From: CAZDET01 sp964504335
GTDB taxonomy: Bacteria > Bacteroidota > Bacteroidia > Chitinophagales > Saprospiraceae
DNA: 64,000 bases
Assembly (NCBI GenBank): GCA_964504335.1
Contig: CAZDET010000019.1
Location: 1 to 64,000, forward strand
Direction of reading: 5' to 3'
A program made the position numbers and the translations under genes. Below the pieces are notes generated by a model. That model was not told the origin of the DNA. It saw nothing but the letters and a program-made list of their open reading frames with translations, and did not search any database. Below, one piece after another: positions 46,207 through 54,624 of this stretch. How positions within the stretch are numbered: the first letter of the stretch is position 1; every line of letters starts with the position of its first letter.

Positions 46207-47297
46207 GGCATTTGCTCTAATTGCTCGAATTCGGAAGCGGCCGCTGGGGTGCCCCCGCGTTCGTCCCGAACGGTGAGCGGAATTTTTAGAAATACTTCAA
46301 ATTGTTCGGGGGATTCCGCAAAACGCAGCTCGTGCCGGTGCGGATAGATCAGCTGGAGTCGCCGGCGTACGTTGCGCAGGCCGATGCCGCCGGGCGACCG
46401 GTACTTTGCCCCCTTTTCCTGATTTACGGAATTCACCAGCCGCATCTCAAGCGTCTCCTCCCGCACCTCAATCTCCATCCGGACCCAATAACCCCTGGCC
46501 GATTTGCTGTGCTTGAAGGCGTTTTCTACCAAGGGGATCAATAACATGGGTACGATACAAAGGCCTTCCGCTACTTTCGGAAGCCGGTAGTGCAGGTCCA
46601 GCAGATCTTCGTTGCGCACCGCCTCGATTTGCAGATAATTTTCGAGGTAATGCAATTCTTTGCGCAACGGAATACAATCTTGCCGAGCTTCGTACAGCTG
46701 ATGACTCAAGATCTCCGAAAACTGCATCAAAATGGTCTGAGCCTTTGCAGGATTGTAATTGATCGTCATGTAAATGGTATTCAGGGCATTGAACAGGAAG
46801 TGCGGCTGAATCTGGTGCCGCAGCGCTTGCAATTCCACCTCCAGATGCTTCTGACGCAGCTCCTGCATCAGCCGATCTTTCACGTACCATTGCTGCATGA
46901 AGTACAGTGCCATCGTAATAAACATCAATAAAAGGACACTGCTGAAGATCACGGTAATTCCTTCCGGGGCGGTAAAAAATGCGGCTTTCTCCAGGGCTCC
47001 GTAGTATTCCGCAAACACGAAGTCGTAGACCTGCACGGTGATCGAAACGAAGGCCAACAGCAATGCCGAAATAGTGGTGAGGTAGGCCACGTACCGGCGC
47101 TTCAGCAATAAATGGGGCACCAGTACATACAAGTTGAAGTACACCAGCGGCACGACCGGCAGAGTGGTGAGTAGGTTTGTGCGGTAAAGGGCCAGTACAT
47201 CCGGATAGAAGGGCAGGTCACTAATACTGGTAAACAGTAAGTACACGGCCCAAAAAAGGAGGTGCTGCACAAATGGTTTACTCAGAAATTGTCTCAT
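46203..47297 (-). CDS. LytS/YehU-type sensor histidine kinase
   Basis: 364 residues. Four hydrophobic helices lie within residues 10-140 (LFWAVYLLFTSI; LLTTLPVVPLVYF; ISALLLAFVSITV; VLLLMFITMALYF). The His_kinase box ALRHQIQPHFLFNALN is near 160, with the phospho-acceptor His in QPHFLFN. An HATPase-like end follows (LIPLVENAFKHS; GGIGLRNVRRRL). No large sensor domain is present, so the signal is probably membrane-borne or from a partner such as the TonB receptor encoded 3 bp upstream. Coupled by overlap to the LytTR regulator. Confidence 0.93.
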   Translation of the reverse strand: MRQFLSKPFVQHLLFWAVYLLFTSISDLPFYPDVLALYRTNLLTTLPVVPLVYFNLYVLVPHLLLKRRYVAYLTTISALLLAFVSITVQVYDFVFAEYYGALEKAAFFTAPEGITVIFSSVLLLMFITMALYFMQQWYVKDRLMQELRQKHLEVELQALRHQIQPHFLFNALNTIYMTINYNPAKAQTILMQFSEILSHQLYEARQDCIPLRKELHYLENYLQIEAVRNEDLLDLHYRLPKVAEGLCIVPMLLIPLVENAFKHSKSARGYWVRMEIEVREETLEMRLVNSVNQEKGAKYRSPGGIGLRNVRRRLQLIYPHRHELRFAESPEQFEVFLKIPLTVRDERGGTPAAASEFEQLEQMP

Positions 47298-47300
47298 ACA

Positions 47301-49403
47301 TCACTCGATTGATACGAAAACTCCAATGAAAAACGACCGATCGGAAGTAGGGAGGATCGCCGATCGCCTACTCCCGTCCGACGAGTAGTCATAGCCAAAT
47401 ACTTGTCGAATGGCCAACGGATTGCGCAGGGAAAAGTAAGCTACGGTGAAATGCCCGAACAACGCGGTCAGATAACTCACATTTGCATTGAAATTGTGGT
47501 AATCGATGGTCCGATCGCCGAGGAATTCCGGATTGTTGGGATTGAAGTAAGTGCGGCCAGCGGCAAACGTGTAAGCACCGCCAATCCGTACCCGCCGATT
47601 GGCCAAGCGGTAATTGGCAACGATGCTGAGGGTGTGATCAGTGACAAAGGTGGGCGTGGCCGCCATCGGAAAATCGCGATAATTGCGCTGAGCATCGATG
47701 TAGGAATAGCTCACCCAATAATCGAGGTTGCGAACGGTCTTCTGGTCGCGCCAGAACAAATCTACCCCGGCCGAACGGCCGTTTCCGGTGTTTGCCGACG
47801 GTTCGGATTCGCCCCACTTAATAAGCTGATCGTAGGCCTTGTAATAGGCTTCCACCCGCAGGGTGCGCTCCTCGGTTTGCCATTGGTAATTGATTAGGTA
47901 GTGAGTAGACCGCTCAAAGTCCAGGCCGATGCCCGGCTGGAAAAATTCGAGCTCCGGGCGCTGGAAAAACTGGCCGTAGGCCATCGAAACCTGGCTGTTT
48001 GGGGCTGTTTTGACTGCCAGCGACACTCTTGGAGCAGCATTCCAGGCAGCGGTCAAATCCGAGTACTCACTACGCACTCCCAAGCGCAGCGCCAGCCGCG
48101 AGCTGAGTTGCATCTCCGCTTCGGAAAAGGCCGCCGTATACAACTCATTTAACCCTTGACTGGTCTGCTCGAACGACTGATTGAAGTCCGTCCAGTGTAC
48201 TTCCGTTCCCATTTTCAGGAAGAGGTGCCGCCCCAGCTCGCGGCCCAGCGTTACCTTGGCCTGATGGAAGGAGGTCTTATCGCCAAATTGCTGGCTGTCG
48301 ATTTGCCCGTCGTTTTGGTCAAGGCTAGTCGTAAGGGCTGCAAAAACGGACCAATCCTGTCCGAGGATACCGCGATACGAATTATTCCAGTACCAGTTCC
48401 GGCCTCGGTTTTCGAAGGGGCGTCGCCCCCCTGGTTGATCGAGGTTCGGAAGCGACAAGCCGATTTTGGTATCCTGCCACTGCGCGTAGCTTTTGAACAA
48501 GCCCTTATCGGTCTGGTGCCGAAATGCCCAGGAGCTACCGAATCCCTGCGGCGGTGTAACCCAATCGCGATTTTGGGGGACGATGCCGAACAGCGGACTC
48601 AGATTGGTGTAGTCCACACTTCCGATAAGGGCGGTCCGATCGTTCCACAGCTCGGTGTGCGCCACACTCACCCCGGCCATGTTGACGCCAAAACTGCTGG
48701 AAGAATTGTCGGGCAGATCCTGTGTATCCAGAATGAGCACGGAGGATAGGGCCCGGCCGTATTCGGCCGAATAGCCCCCGGTGGTAAAGAGGGTTCCTTT
48801 GAACGCAAACGGATCGAAGCGGCCCCGGCTCGGAATGTTGGGTACCTCGCTGAAAAAGGGCTGCTGGACAATGGTGCCGTCGATGATGGTTTTGGTTTCG
48901 TAGGCATCTCCCCCGCGCACAAAAATGCCCGTTTCATCGCCTACCTGTGCTACTCCGGGCAGGGTCTGCAGGGCGCCGAAAATGTCGCCCGCTGCTCCGG
49001 CATTTGTAACGATATCGAGGGGTTTGAGAATGGTGGCCTTCTTTTCGTCGCTGGCCTCAAACGCCCCGGCGGTGATGACTACCGTGCGGAGTTCCACCTC
49101 GGCATCCGAGAGTACAAATGCAAGTTCTACCGGCTCCCCGGAAAGTAGCACGGGTTTTTCCAACAGTTCGTAATTCAGCGAGCTGACTACGACGACCTGC
49201 TTGCCGGTTACTTCGGTGGAGAATTGGAATTGCCCGGATTCATCGGTCACGGTTCCTTCGTAGATGTCCTTCAGATAGACGTTGGCGAAGGCCACGGGTT
49301 CGTTCCGATCGTCGTAGACTGTACCGGTGAGCACTGTCTGGCCGGTGAGCGCTGTAGCCGCCATCGACAGGACGAAGAAAACCAGGAGCCGTTGGTAGTA
49401 CAT
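47301..49403 (-). CDS. TonB-dependent receptor with carboxypeptidase-regulatory-like domain
   Basis: 700 residues from the ATG at 49403 (MYYQRLLVFFVLSMAATALTG signal); a TTG at 49430 would overlap the upstream gene stop. Residues 22-105 form a CarboxypepD_reg-like sandwich (TVLTGTVYDDRNEPVAFANVYL). The plug (about 115-225) includes VVITAG and TLPGVAQVGDETGIFVRGG. The rest is a 22-strand-type barrel ending in an aromatic strand (SFFIGVFVSIE). No SusD partner is present and the ligand is unknown. Placement within an operon with a two-component pair suggests ligand-coupled control. Confidence 0.92.
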   Translation of the reverse strand: MYYQRLLVFFVLSMAATALTGQTVLTGTVYDDRNEPVAFANVYLKDIYEGTVTDESGQFQFSTEVTGKQVVVVSSLNYELLEKPVLLSGEPVELAFVLSDAEVELRTVVITAGAFEASDEKKATILKPLDIVTNAGAAGDIFGALQTLPGVAQVGDETGIFVRGGDAYETKTIIDGTIVQQPFFSEVPNIPSRGRFDPFAFKGTLFTTGGYSAEYGRALSSVLILDTQDLPDNSSSSFGVNMAGVSVAHTELWNDRTALIGSVDYTNLSPLFGIVPQNRDWVTPPQGFGSSWAFRHQTDKGLFKSYAQWQDTKIGLSLPNLDQPGGRRPFENRGRNWYWNNSYRGILGQDWSVFAALTTSLDQNDGQIDSQQFGDKTSFHQAKVTLGRELGRHLFLKMGTEVHWTDFNQSFEQTSQGLNELYTAAFSEAEMQLSSRLALRLGVRSEYSDLTAAWNAAPRVSLAVKTAPNSQVSMAYGQFFQRPELEFFQPGIGLDFERSTHYLINYQWQTEERTLRVEAYYKAYDQLIKWGESEPSANTGNGRSAGVDLFWRDQKTVRNLDYWVSYSYIDAQRNYRDFPMAATPTFVTDHTLSIVANYRLANRRVRIGGAYTFAAGRTYFNPNNPEFLGDRTIDYHNFNANVSYLTALFGHFTVAYFSLRNPLAIRQVFGYDYSSDGSRRSAILPTSDRSFFIGVFVSIE

Positions 49404-49426
49404 GGCGGTGGAGTAGCCTATTATGA

Positions 49427-50161
49427 TCAATTGAGTGTAGCGACCAGCGATTTCAATCGGCTGTGATCCGGATACTTTGCCAGCCCCTGCTTACAGTAGA
49501 GCAATGCCTCTTCGTAGCGGTCCTCCCGATGGTAGTAGAGCGCGAGGTACAAATAGGCTTCGTCTTTTCCCCAGGAAGGAGCGTGCGGGTAATCGGCGGT
49601 CTGCTCTGGGAGTGTCAGCGCTTTGAGTAATAGCGCTTCCACCTCTTTTCCGCCGCCGTATTCTTCGGGAGTGTAGTAATCGCTCTTTCCTTTACAGAGG
49701 TGTGCGCGCAGGTTATCGGGGGCGATTTTCAGGGCTTTGTTGTAGTGTTTGTCCGCCTTCGATGAGCGCACCACTGCCTCTCCCGGATGGAAGGAAATGC
49801 TGTAGCTGTAGGCAGATCCCAGCATCACATGGGCTTCGGCATCCAACTTTTTCAATCCTTCGAGTACCGCGATGAGTCGATCAATTGACTGAGCACCCAT
49901 AGCCTCCTGCTCCTTCGAATCGCGCAATACGGCCTGCGCGTACAGCCCGTACGCCAACCAGTAAGCGACAATCGGTTCGGAATGTTGTGCATGAGCCGCT
50001 TCCAGTTCGGCGAGCAACGGGGCCAGTTCATCGACTTCGGTTCGCAATGAATTACCCAAGGCGACATCGATCCGATCTTCAATCTCGTGCAACAGTGAAT
50101 CCGGTGCCGCCTGGGTTATGCCCAAGCAACCGATCCCAAGTATCCAAAGCAAGCATTTCAT
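49427..50161 (-). CDS. Exported TPR-like protein of the TonB receptor operon
   Basis: 244 residues with a short signal (LLWILGIGCLGITQA). The rest is alpha-helical with degenerate TPRs: HYNKALKIAPDNLRAHLCKGK, DEAYLYLALYYHREDRYEEALLYCKQGLAKYPDHSRL. It stands first in the four-gene operon, with 23 bp to the receptor start. Small TPR proteins before TonB receptors and LytS/LytR pairs recur in Bacteroidota, with function unknown. A periplasmic adaptor role is inferred only from the location. Confidence 0.75.
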   Translation of the reverse strand: MKCLLWILGIGCLGITQAAPDSLLHEIEDRIDVALGNSLRTEVDELAPLLAELEAAHAQHSEPIVAYWLAYGLYAQAVLRDSKEQEAMGAQSIDRLIAVLEGLKKLDAEAHVMLGSAYSYSISFHPGEAVVRSSKADKHYNKALKIAPDNLRAHLCKGKSDYYTPEEYGGGKEVEALLLKALTLPEQTADYPHAPSWGKDEAYLYLALYYHREDRYEEALLYCKQGLAKYPDHSRLKSLVATLN

Positions 50162-50263
50162 GATTCGCTAGTGTTGATTCACCAGCAATAGACGCCCTTT
50201 TAAGAGTAAGTGAAAAATCCTTTCGGTGATTGGTAGACCTCGATCGGTGAGTGGGGGGGTTGA

Positions 50264-50341
50264 TGTTATAATGCTGTAATGCTGTAATTTACTGACATTG
50301 CCACATCGACCAATTACAGAATCACTCCATTACCACATTAC
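50264..50341. repeat. Degenerate octamer repeat with inverted arms
   Basis: AATGCTGT AATGCTGT AATTTACT (period 8). CTGTAATT at 50282-50289 is the inverse of AATTACAG at 50312-50319. It lies after the aminopropyltransferase stop. Confidence 0.6.
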
Positions 50342-51866
50342 TCTCCCGCTGCAGGCGGCGCCAATCTTTTAGGTAATAATCCAAAAGTACCGGTCGATCG
50401 AGGGTGTTGGGTTGGATGTCTTCGGGCGCGCGCTGATCGGGTGGGAAGTGGAAATAACGGGGCAGTTGATTCGCTTCGATGAAGCGTGGTTGGATGGTGG
50501 CCGGCAACTGCCAGTTGGCAGGAGCCGCGGTACCCGCCAGCACAAAGCCCCAATCGCCGAAGGAAGGCACGTAGACATGGAAGGGGCGCACCCAGTCGAA
50601 GACCGCCTCCAGACTGGCGGCAATACTCCAAAAAGCCGCCCGCGTATAAAAGGGGCTGGTGGCCTGCGTCGCGAAGAGCCCATCGGGGCGCAGCCGCTCG
50701 TGTACCATTCGGTAAATGTAGGTGCTGTACAGCCGGGAAACACCCTCCGTGGTCGGATCGGGGAGATCCGCCAGAATGAGATCGTACTGTCCGGTATCGC
50801 TGCGAAGAAACCGCCCGGCATCTTCCGCTACGAGCTGTACGCGTTCATCGTCGAGCGCGCCTTCGTTGAGCTCCACGAGGGCGGGAAACGTACGGCCCAG
50901 TTTGAACACGGCCGGGTCAAGATCGATAATCGTCAACTGCTCCAAATTGGGCCAACGAAGCACTTCCCGAGCCAATAAACCTTCTCCGCCTCCCAGAATG
51001 AGCACGCGCCTTAAGGAAGGGCAATAGCCGGCGGGAATCAATGCCAGGGCCTCGTGGTACCGGTATTCATCCCGCGAACTAAATTGAATGACCCGATTGA
51101 TGTAGAGCCGAGTTTCGGCTCGATTTTTCGTAATCGCCAGCCGTTGATAGGGCGTCTGTTCGCTGTAGATGACGCGGTGGCTGTAGGCTTTATTCTCGAA
51201 AAACAGCAGCAACGAGCGAGCCCCCAACAACAAACCGACAAAGAACACCAGGCAGAGCAGCCCGGCCACCAGTATCCGCCGTCGAAAGCGGCGGCCCAAA
51301 TGGGACGCAAAAGCATAAGCGATCCCCAAGCCTAATAATATGTTGAGCATCCCGAAAAACACGGAGGTCCGAAACAAGCCGTAAAAAGGGAGTAGCAAAA
51401 AGGGAAACAACAATGTAGCCCCCAACGCCCCGAAGTAATCGAGCGACAGCACGTTGGCCAAATTGCTGCGCAGCGGATAGTAGGTCTTCATAATCCGCGA
51501 GAGAAGCGGCAGTTCAAAACCGGTCAGCAATCCAACCACACCGGTAAGTACCTGAGTAAAGATCTGAAACCCCACAACGGTCAGGCCATCGAACGCCAGA
51601 TACAACAGCAACACTGCCGCCCCTCCCACCAATCCAAGCAATACTTCTACCAGCACGAACCAATCGAAGAGCCGATTGCCCAAAAACTTCGAAAAGTAGG
51701 CCCCTAGCCCCATAGCGGCCATGTAGATGCCGATGGTCAGGGAGAATTGCTGCACGCTGTCGCCCAGGAAGTAAGCACTTGTCGTACTGATCAGTAATTC
51801 GTAGATGATGGAGCAGAGGCCCGCAATGAAAATGGCGGTACCGATAACCAGCTTATCACGCTGCAT
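50322..51866 (-). CDS. Membrane-anchored spermidine-synthase-like aminopropyltransferase
   Basis: 514 residues. The N-terminal half has about seven transmembrane helices (AGLCSIIYELLISTT; IYMAAMGLGAYFSK; VLTGVVGLLTGFELPLL). The C-terminal half is a PABP/spermidine-synthase Rossmann fold: GGGEGLLAREVLRW near 290, the acidic IIDLDPAV, and the catalytic-site region ADLPDPTTEGVSRLYS near 365. The domain order matches membrane-fused aminopropyltransferases that transfer aminopropyl from decarboxylated SAM to a polyamine-type acceptor. It diverges from the YgiB/YgiC-like pair across a 96-bp gap. The C-terminus RRLQRESNVVME falls inside a repeat. Confidence 0.92.
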   Translation of the reverse strand: MQRDKLVIGTAIFIAGLCSIIYELLISTTSAYFLGDSVQQFSLTIGIYMAAMGLGAYFSKFLGNRLFDWFVLVEVLLGLVGGAAVLLLYLAFDGLTVVGFQIFTQVLTGVVGLLTGFELPLLSRIMKTYYPLRSNLANVLSLDYFGALGATLLFPFLLLPFYGLFRTSVFFGMLNILLGLGIAYAFASHLGRRFRRRILVAGLLCLVFFVGLLLGARSLLLFFENKAYSHRVIYSEQTPYQRLAITKNRAETRLYINRVIQFSSRDEYRYHEALALIPAGYCPSLRRVLILGGGEGLLAREVLRWPNLEQLTIIDLDPAVFKLGRTFPALVELNEGALDDERVQLVAEDAGRFLRSDTGQYDLILADLPDPTTEGVSRLYSTYIYRMVHERLRPDGLFATQATSPFYTRAAFWSIAASLEAVFDWVRPFHVYVPSFGDWGFVLAGTAAPANWQLPATIQPRFIEANQLPRYFHFPPDQRAPEDIQPNTLDRPVLLDYYLKDWRRLQRESNVVME

Positions 51867-51962
51867 GAATTGCTTTTCCGTCGTTAGAGTTAGGCAAAAG
51901 TCAGTATATTTCTTTTCAACGTTGTTAGAAGCACATGCATCTTACAATAAATCTTGCAAGAT

Positions 51963-52547
51963 ATGACAAGCCCAAGTACGATAATTAGCGGTGGCCTCGC
52001 CTTTTTAGTGGCCGGCTTTCTATTCGGTTGTAGCCCGAGCGTCGAAAGTACGACAAGCGAGGATGCCACCGGCCTGATCACCACCGTGAAGGAAGTAGAA
52101 CCCAATGAATGGCGTATTGCAGACGAACAGGTGGTCGCCGATACAGCCGATAGCCGCGTAATTGCCGAAAGCTACGAGGGCGTCGTGGATACCTACACGC
52201 TCGCAGAGGTACGCGAGGCGCTCAACACCGAAGAAACCGCAGCGGATACCACCAGCAATACCTCCAACCGCTACTACCGCCGCCACTACGGAGGGTTTGG
52301 TATTCTACAGTACGCGCTGATGGGATATTTCATCAACCGGTCGTTTGGCAGGCAGAGTGGGTTTTACGGACAGCCCAACCCACGCTACTACGTGAATCAG
52401 CAGACCTACAACCGGGTCAATAGTACCGCTGGCGATCAATTGCGTAGCACGCGCACAAATCGCACGTCCAATACCCGCAGTACGCGCCCATCCAACAGTC
52501 GATCCGGCTACGGAAGTGGTCGTTCAACGCGTTCTTTCGGTGGATAG
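51963..52547 (+). CDS. YgiB-like (DUF1190-type) lipoprotein
   Basis: 194 residues from the ATG at 51963; a TTG three codons earlier is less likely. The lipoprotein signal GGLAFLVAGFLFGC puts the Cys near residue 23. The middle is acidic (LAEVREALNTEETAADTTS). The C-terminal half is low-complexity, rich in Gly, Arg, Ser, Thr and Tyr (RYYRRHYGGFGILQ; the end GYGSGRSTRSFGG), like the tail of YgiB. The assignment rests on this tail, the lipobox and the overlapping YgiC-like gene, the same order as E. coli ygiB-ygiC, so it is moderately sure. Confidence 0.7.
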   Translation: MTSPSTIISGGLAFLVAGFLFGCSPSVESTTSEDATGLITTVKEVEPNEWRIADEQVVADTADSRVIAESYEGVVDTYTLAEVREALNTEETAADTTSNTSNRYYRRHYGGFGILQYALMGYFINRSFGRQSGFYGQPNPRYYVNQQTYNRVNSTAGDQLRSTRTNRTSNTRSTRPSNSRSGYGSGRSTRSFGG

Positions 52548-53718
52548 CCGGCTGCACCCCGCCCAGCGACTCAAGCGCCGGCGGCTCCAAAAAGATCAGC
52601 TGGATTGGGTGGTGACCGGCGAGAACGCCGATTACCTCGCTACCGATTACCTGGAAATCACCCAGGCCGAGTGCACCGATTTGCTCGAGGCGGCTCAGCG
52701 TAGCCACGAGCAGTTGCTCGACGCCGCTACCTACGTCGCTCAGAGGGGGTTATGGAAGGAGGTGGGCATTCCCAAGCGGGCCATTCCGCTTCTTCAGCAT
52801 TCGCTCGAACGAGAGCGCGATAACTTCCTGCTCGGCCGCTTCGACTTCGCCGGCGGACTGGATGGCTTGCCCATTAAATTGCTGGAATACAATGCCGATA
52901 CCTGCTCGCTACTCCCCGAAACGGCCCTGCTCCAAAATGTCCTTACCGAACGGGCCGGACACCAACCCCACAACCACCTGATGGAGGAACTCGAACAGCG
53001 GTTCCGGCAGCTCCTGGCGGCTCATCCGGATCGGGAACCCTTCTTGCTAGTGTCCAGTATGGGGCATCCTGAGGATTACAGCAACGTAGATACCGTGGCC
53101 CGCGCCGCCCGCGTGGCCGGCTTCGAACTGGTGTTCAATATCGACCTGGAAGCCGTAATTTTTGACCCCGGGGAAGGCGTATTCGTCGAAACGGAACCGG
53201 ATCGTTTCGTGCGCATGGACTTTTGGTTCAAGATGATCCCCTGGGATTTCATGCTGTTCGAAGAACCGGAACTCTGGGACACCCTGGAGTCCATCATCCA
53301 AAAAGACCTCCTGGTAACGTTGAATCCGGCCTGGTCGATGCTCCTTCAGAGCAAGGGCTTACTATCCGTAGTGGCCGACCTGTATCCAAATGACGCACTG
53401 CTCCTACCCGCCTCGCCGAACGAGCAAGCGCTTTTGGGCAAATCCTATTCCTACGTGCGCAAACCGTTCTTCGGCCGGATGGGCGAAAACGTGGCCCTCT
53501 ACGACGCCAGCGGGAGTACCCTGGCCCAAAATGAGGGCGAATACGGAACGCAACCGATGATTTATCAGGAAGGCGCCGAATTCAACACCGACGGAGAAGA
53601 GTATCGCTACCAGGCAAGCGTTTTTTTCACCAACGCGCCCGCCGCAGTAGCCTTCAGGCGGCAAGATGATTTGCTGATCGACGACGATGCGGAGTTCATC
53701 GCCCACGTGGTGGTTTAG
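52540..53718 (+). CDS. YgiC-like ATP-grasp (glutathionylspermidine synthase-type) enzyme
   Basis: About 392 residues. No ATG precedes the conserved part. GTG at 52540 (VDSRLHPAQRL) or GTG at 52516 are the candidate starts, both overlapping the lipoprotein stop by 8 or 32 bp, which implies coupling. Matches to the ATP-grasp ligase domain are LLEYNADTCSLLPETALLQN, WFKMIPWDFM, LNPAWSMLLQSKG, KPFFGRMGENVALYD and a Glu-rich end. YgiC/GspS-type enzymes make an amide between a peptide and a polyamine or amine. The substrate here is unproved, but the neighbour aminopropyltransferase suggests a polyamine. Cytosolic. Confidence 0.88.
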   Translation: MDSRLHPAQRLKRRRLQKDQLDWVVTGENADYLATDYLEITQAECTDLLEAAQRSHEQLLDAATYVAQRGLWKEVGIPKRAIPLLQHSLERERDNFLLGRFDFAGGLDGLPIKLLEYNADTCSLLPETALLQNVLTERAGHQPHNHLMEELEQRFRQLLAAHPDREPFLLVSSMGHPEDYSNVDTVARAARVAGFELVFNIDLEAVIFDPGEGVFVETEPDRFVRMDFWFKMIPWDFMLFEEPELWDTLESIIQKDLLVTLNPAWSMLLQSKGLLSVVADLYPNDALLLPASPNEQALLGKSYSYVRKPFFGRMGENVALYDASGSTLAQNEGEYGTQPMIYQEGAEFNTDGEEYRYQASVFFTNAPAAVAFRRQDDLLIDDDAEFIAHVVV

Positions 53719-53753
53719 GGCGGGAGCATCTCAAATTAAACTTTCAGAAAAAA

Positions 53754-53784
53754 TTGAAAACAATGGCTTTTTCACCTATCTTCC
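53754..53784 (+). promoter_or_regulatory. Promoter-like element before the small membrane genes
   Basis: TTG (53754-53756), 20 bp, TATCTTCC (53777-53784): spacing fits and the -7 matches the first six defined positions loosely. Nearest gene start is 19 bp downstream. Confidence 0.35.
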
Positions 53785-53802
53785 CGCACAAAATGTGCTG
53801 AT

Positions 53803-54231
53803 ATGAAGGCCGATCGTTTCTTTCATCTTCTCAACTTCACGGTAAATATTCTTGCCCTACTGATTATTGCAACCTGCTTTGCCGCCGGTTTATCCGGAAC
53901 GGAAGATGCCTATCTCGTCGGTTTTTTACTGCTCTTTTTTCTCGGTGTCTATCAACTCGTGAATGCCCTGCATGGCGGCTTGTTGTTCAACGATGTGTTT
54001 CGCTTTATGTACGGAGGCTTGCTGGTCACATCTTTGATCGCACATTCGGCCGTCGCCGCCCTGGTTGCCTACTGGTTCTCCCATGCCCAATCGGGTAAGC
54101 TGGCCGACTTATTTGCCACCCTGTATTTTTTCCAGTTTGCCATCATTGGCTTTTCGGCGATGGCGCTGTATACTTACCACATCTGGCGAGTTTATTGTAG
54201 GAAGGAAAATTTGTTGCGCTCATTCGTTTAA
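53803..54231 (+). CDS. Small four-helix membrane protein
   Basis: 142 residues, four hydrophobic helices: VNILALLIIATCFAAGL, GFLLLFFLGVYQLVNALH, LLVTSLIAHSAVAALVAYWF and FFQFAIIGFSAMALYTYHIW. There is no catalytic motif. It could be a small transport or scaffold unit. It is followed after 9 bp by a second four-helix gene and preceded by the YgiC-like gene at 84 bp. A family name cannot be given; the size recalls DUF350 proteins of YgiC neighbourhoods, but I see no clear DUF350 signature. Confidence 0.75.
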   Translation: MKADRFFHLLNFTVNILALLIIATCFAAGLSGTEDAYLVGFLLLFFLGVYQLVNALHGGLLFNDVFRFMYGGLLVTSLIAHSAVAALVAYWFSHAQSGKLADLFATLYFFQFAIIGFSAMALYTYHIWRVYCRKENLLRSFV

Positions 54232-54240
54232 CATCGCTCT

Positions 54241-54591
54241 ATGATCTCACCTATCCGTTTGCAAATCGACTTACTCGTACAAACCATATTAATTGTAGCT
54301 TGCGCGATTCTCACCATTTACTTTCCTTTCTGGGCTTTTGTATGCCTCTTTGCCGTGGCCATTTGGCAACTGATAAGCGCCACCGAACTGTGGTTGTCGT
54401 TTCGCCTGCACACCCGGCATTCTTTTCTTTGGGCAGGCATGATTTGCCTGATCGTCGGCTTCCTGGGCAACGACCACTTCGGTATTATCATCTGGTTGCC
54501 CCTGCTGACAGTGGTGTTGGTTCACCTGTGGCGAACTGCTTATGAGTATCAATTGATTCGCCGGCGTCGGCGGACGTTTTGGGACGTGTAG
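54241..54591 (+). CDS. Second small four-helix membrane protein
   Basis: 116 residues with hydrophobic helices IDLLVQTILIVACAILTIYF, FVCLFAVAIWQLISATELW, LWAGMICLIVGFLGN and IIIWLPLLTVVLVHLW. A basic tail (RRRRRTFWDV) would be cytosolic. It starts 9 bp after the first small membrane gene and is similar in plan (W/Y at helix ends, QL(V/I)(N/S)A after helix 2), so the two may be paralogues acting together. No other motif. Confidence 0.72.
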   Translation: MISPIRLQIDLLVQTILIVACAILTIYFPFWAFVCLFAVAIWQLISATELWLSFRLHTRHSFLWAGMICLIVGFLGNDHFGIIIWLPLLTVVLVHLWRTAYEYQLIRRRRRTFWDV

Positions 54592-54620
54592 TTTGGTACT
54601 TTGGTCTTTTGGTACTTTAA
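54592..54620. repeat. Octamer repeat between convergent genes
   Basis: TTTGGTAC TTTGGTCT TTTGGTAC TTTAATTA has strict period 8. GTACTTTGGTCT at 54596-54607 is identical to 37275-37286 some 17 kb away. Confidence 0.7.
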
Positions 54621-54624
54621 TTAT

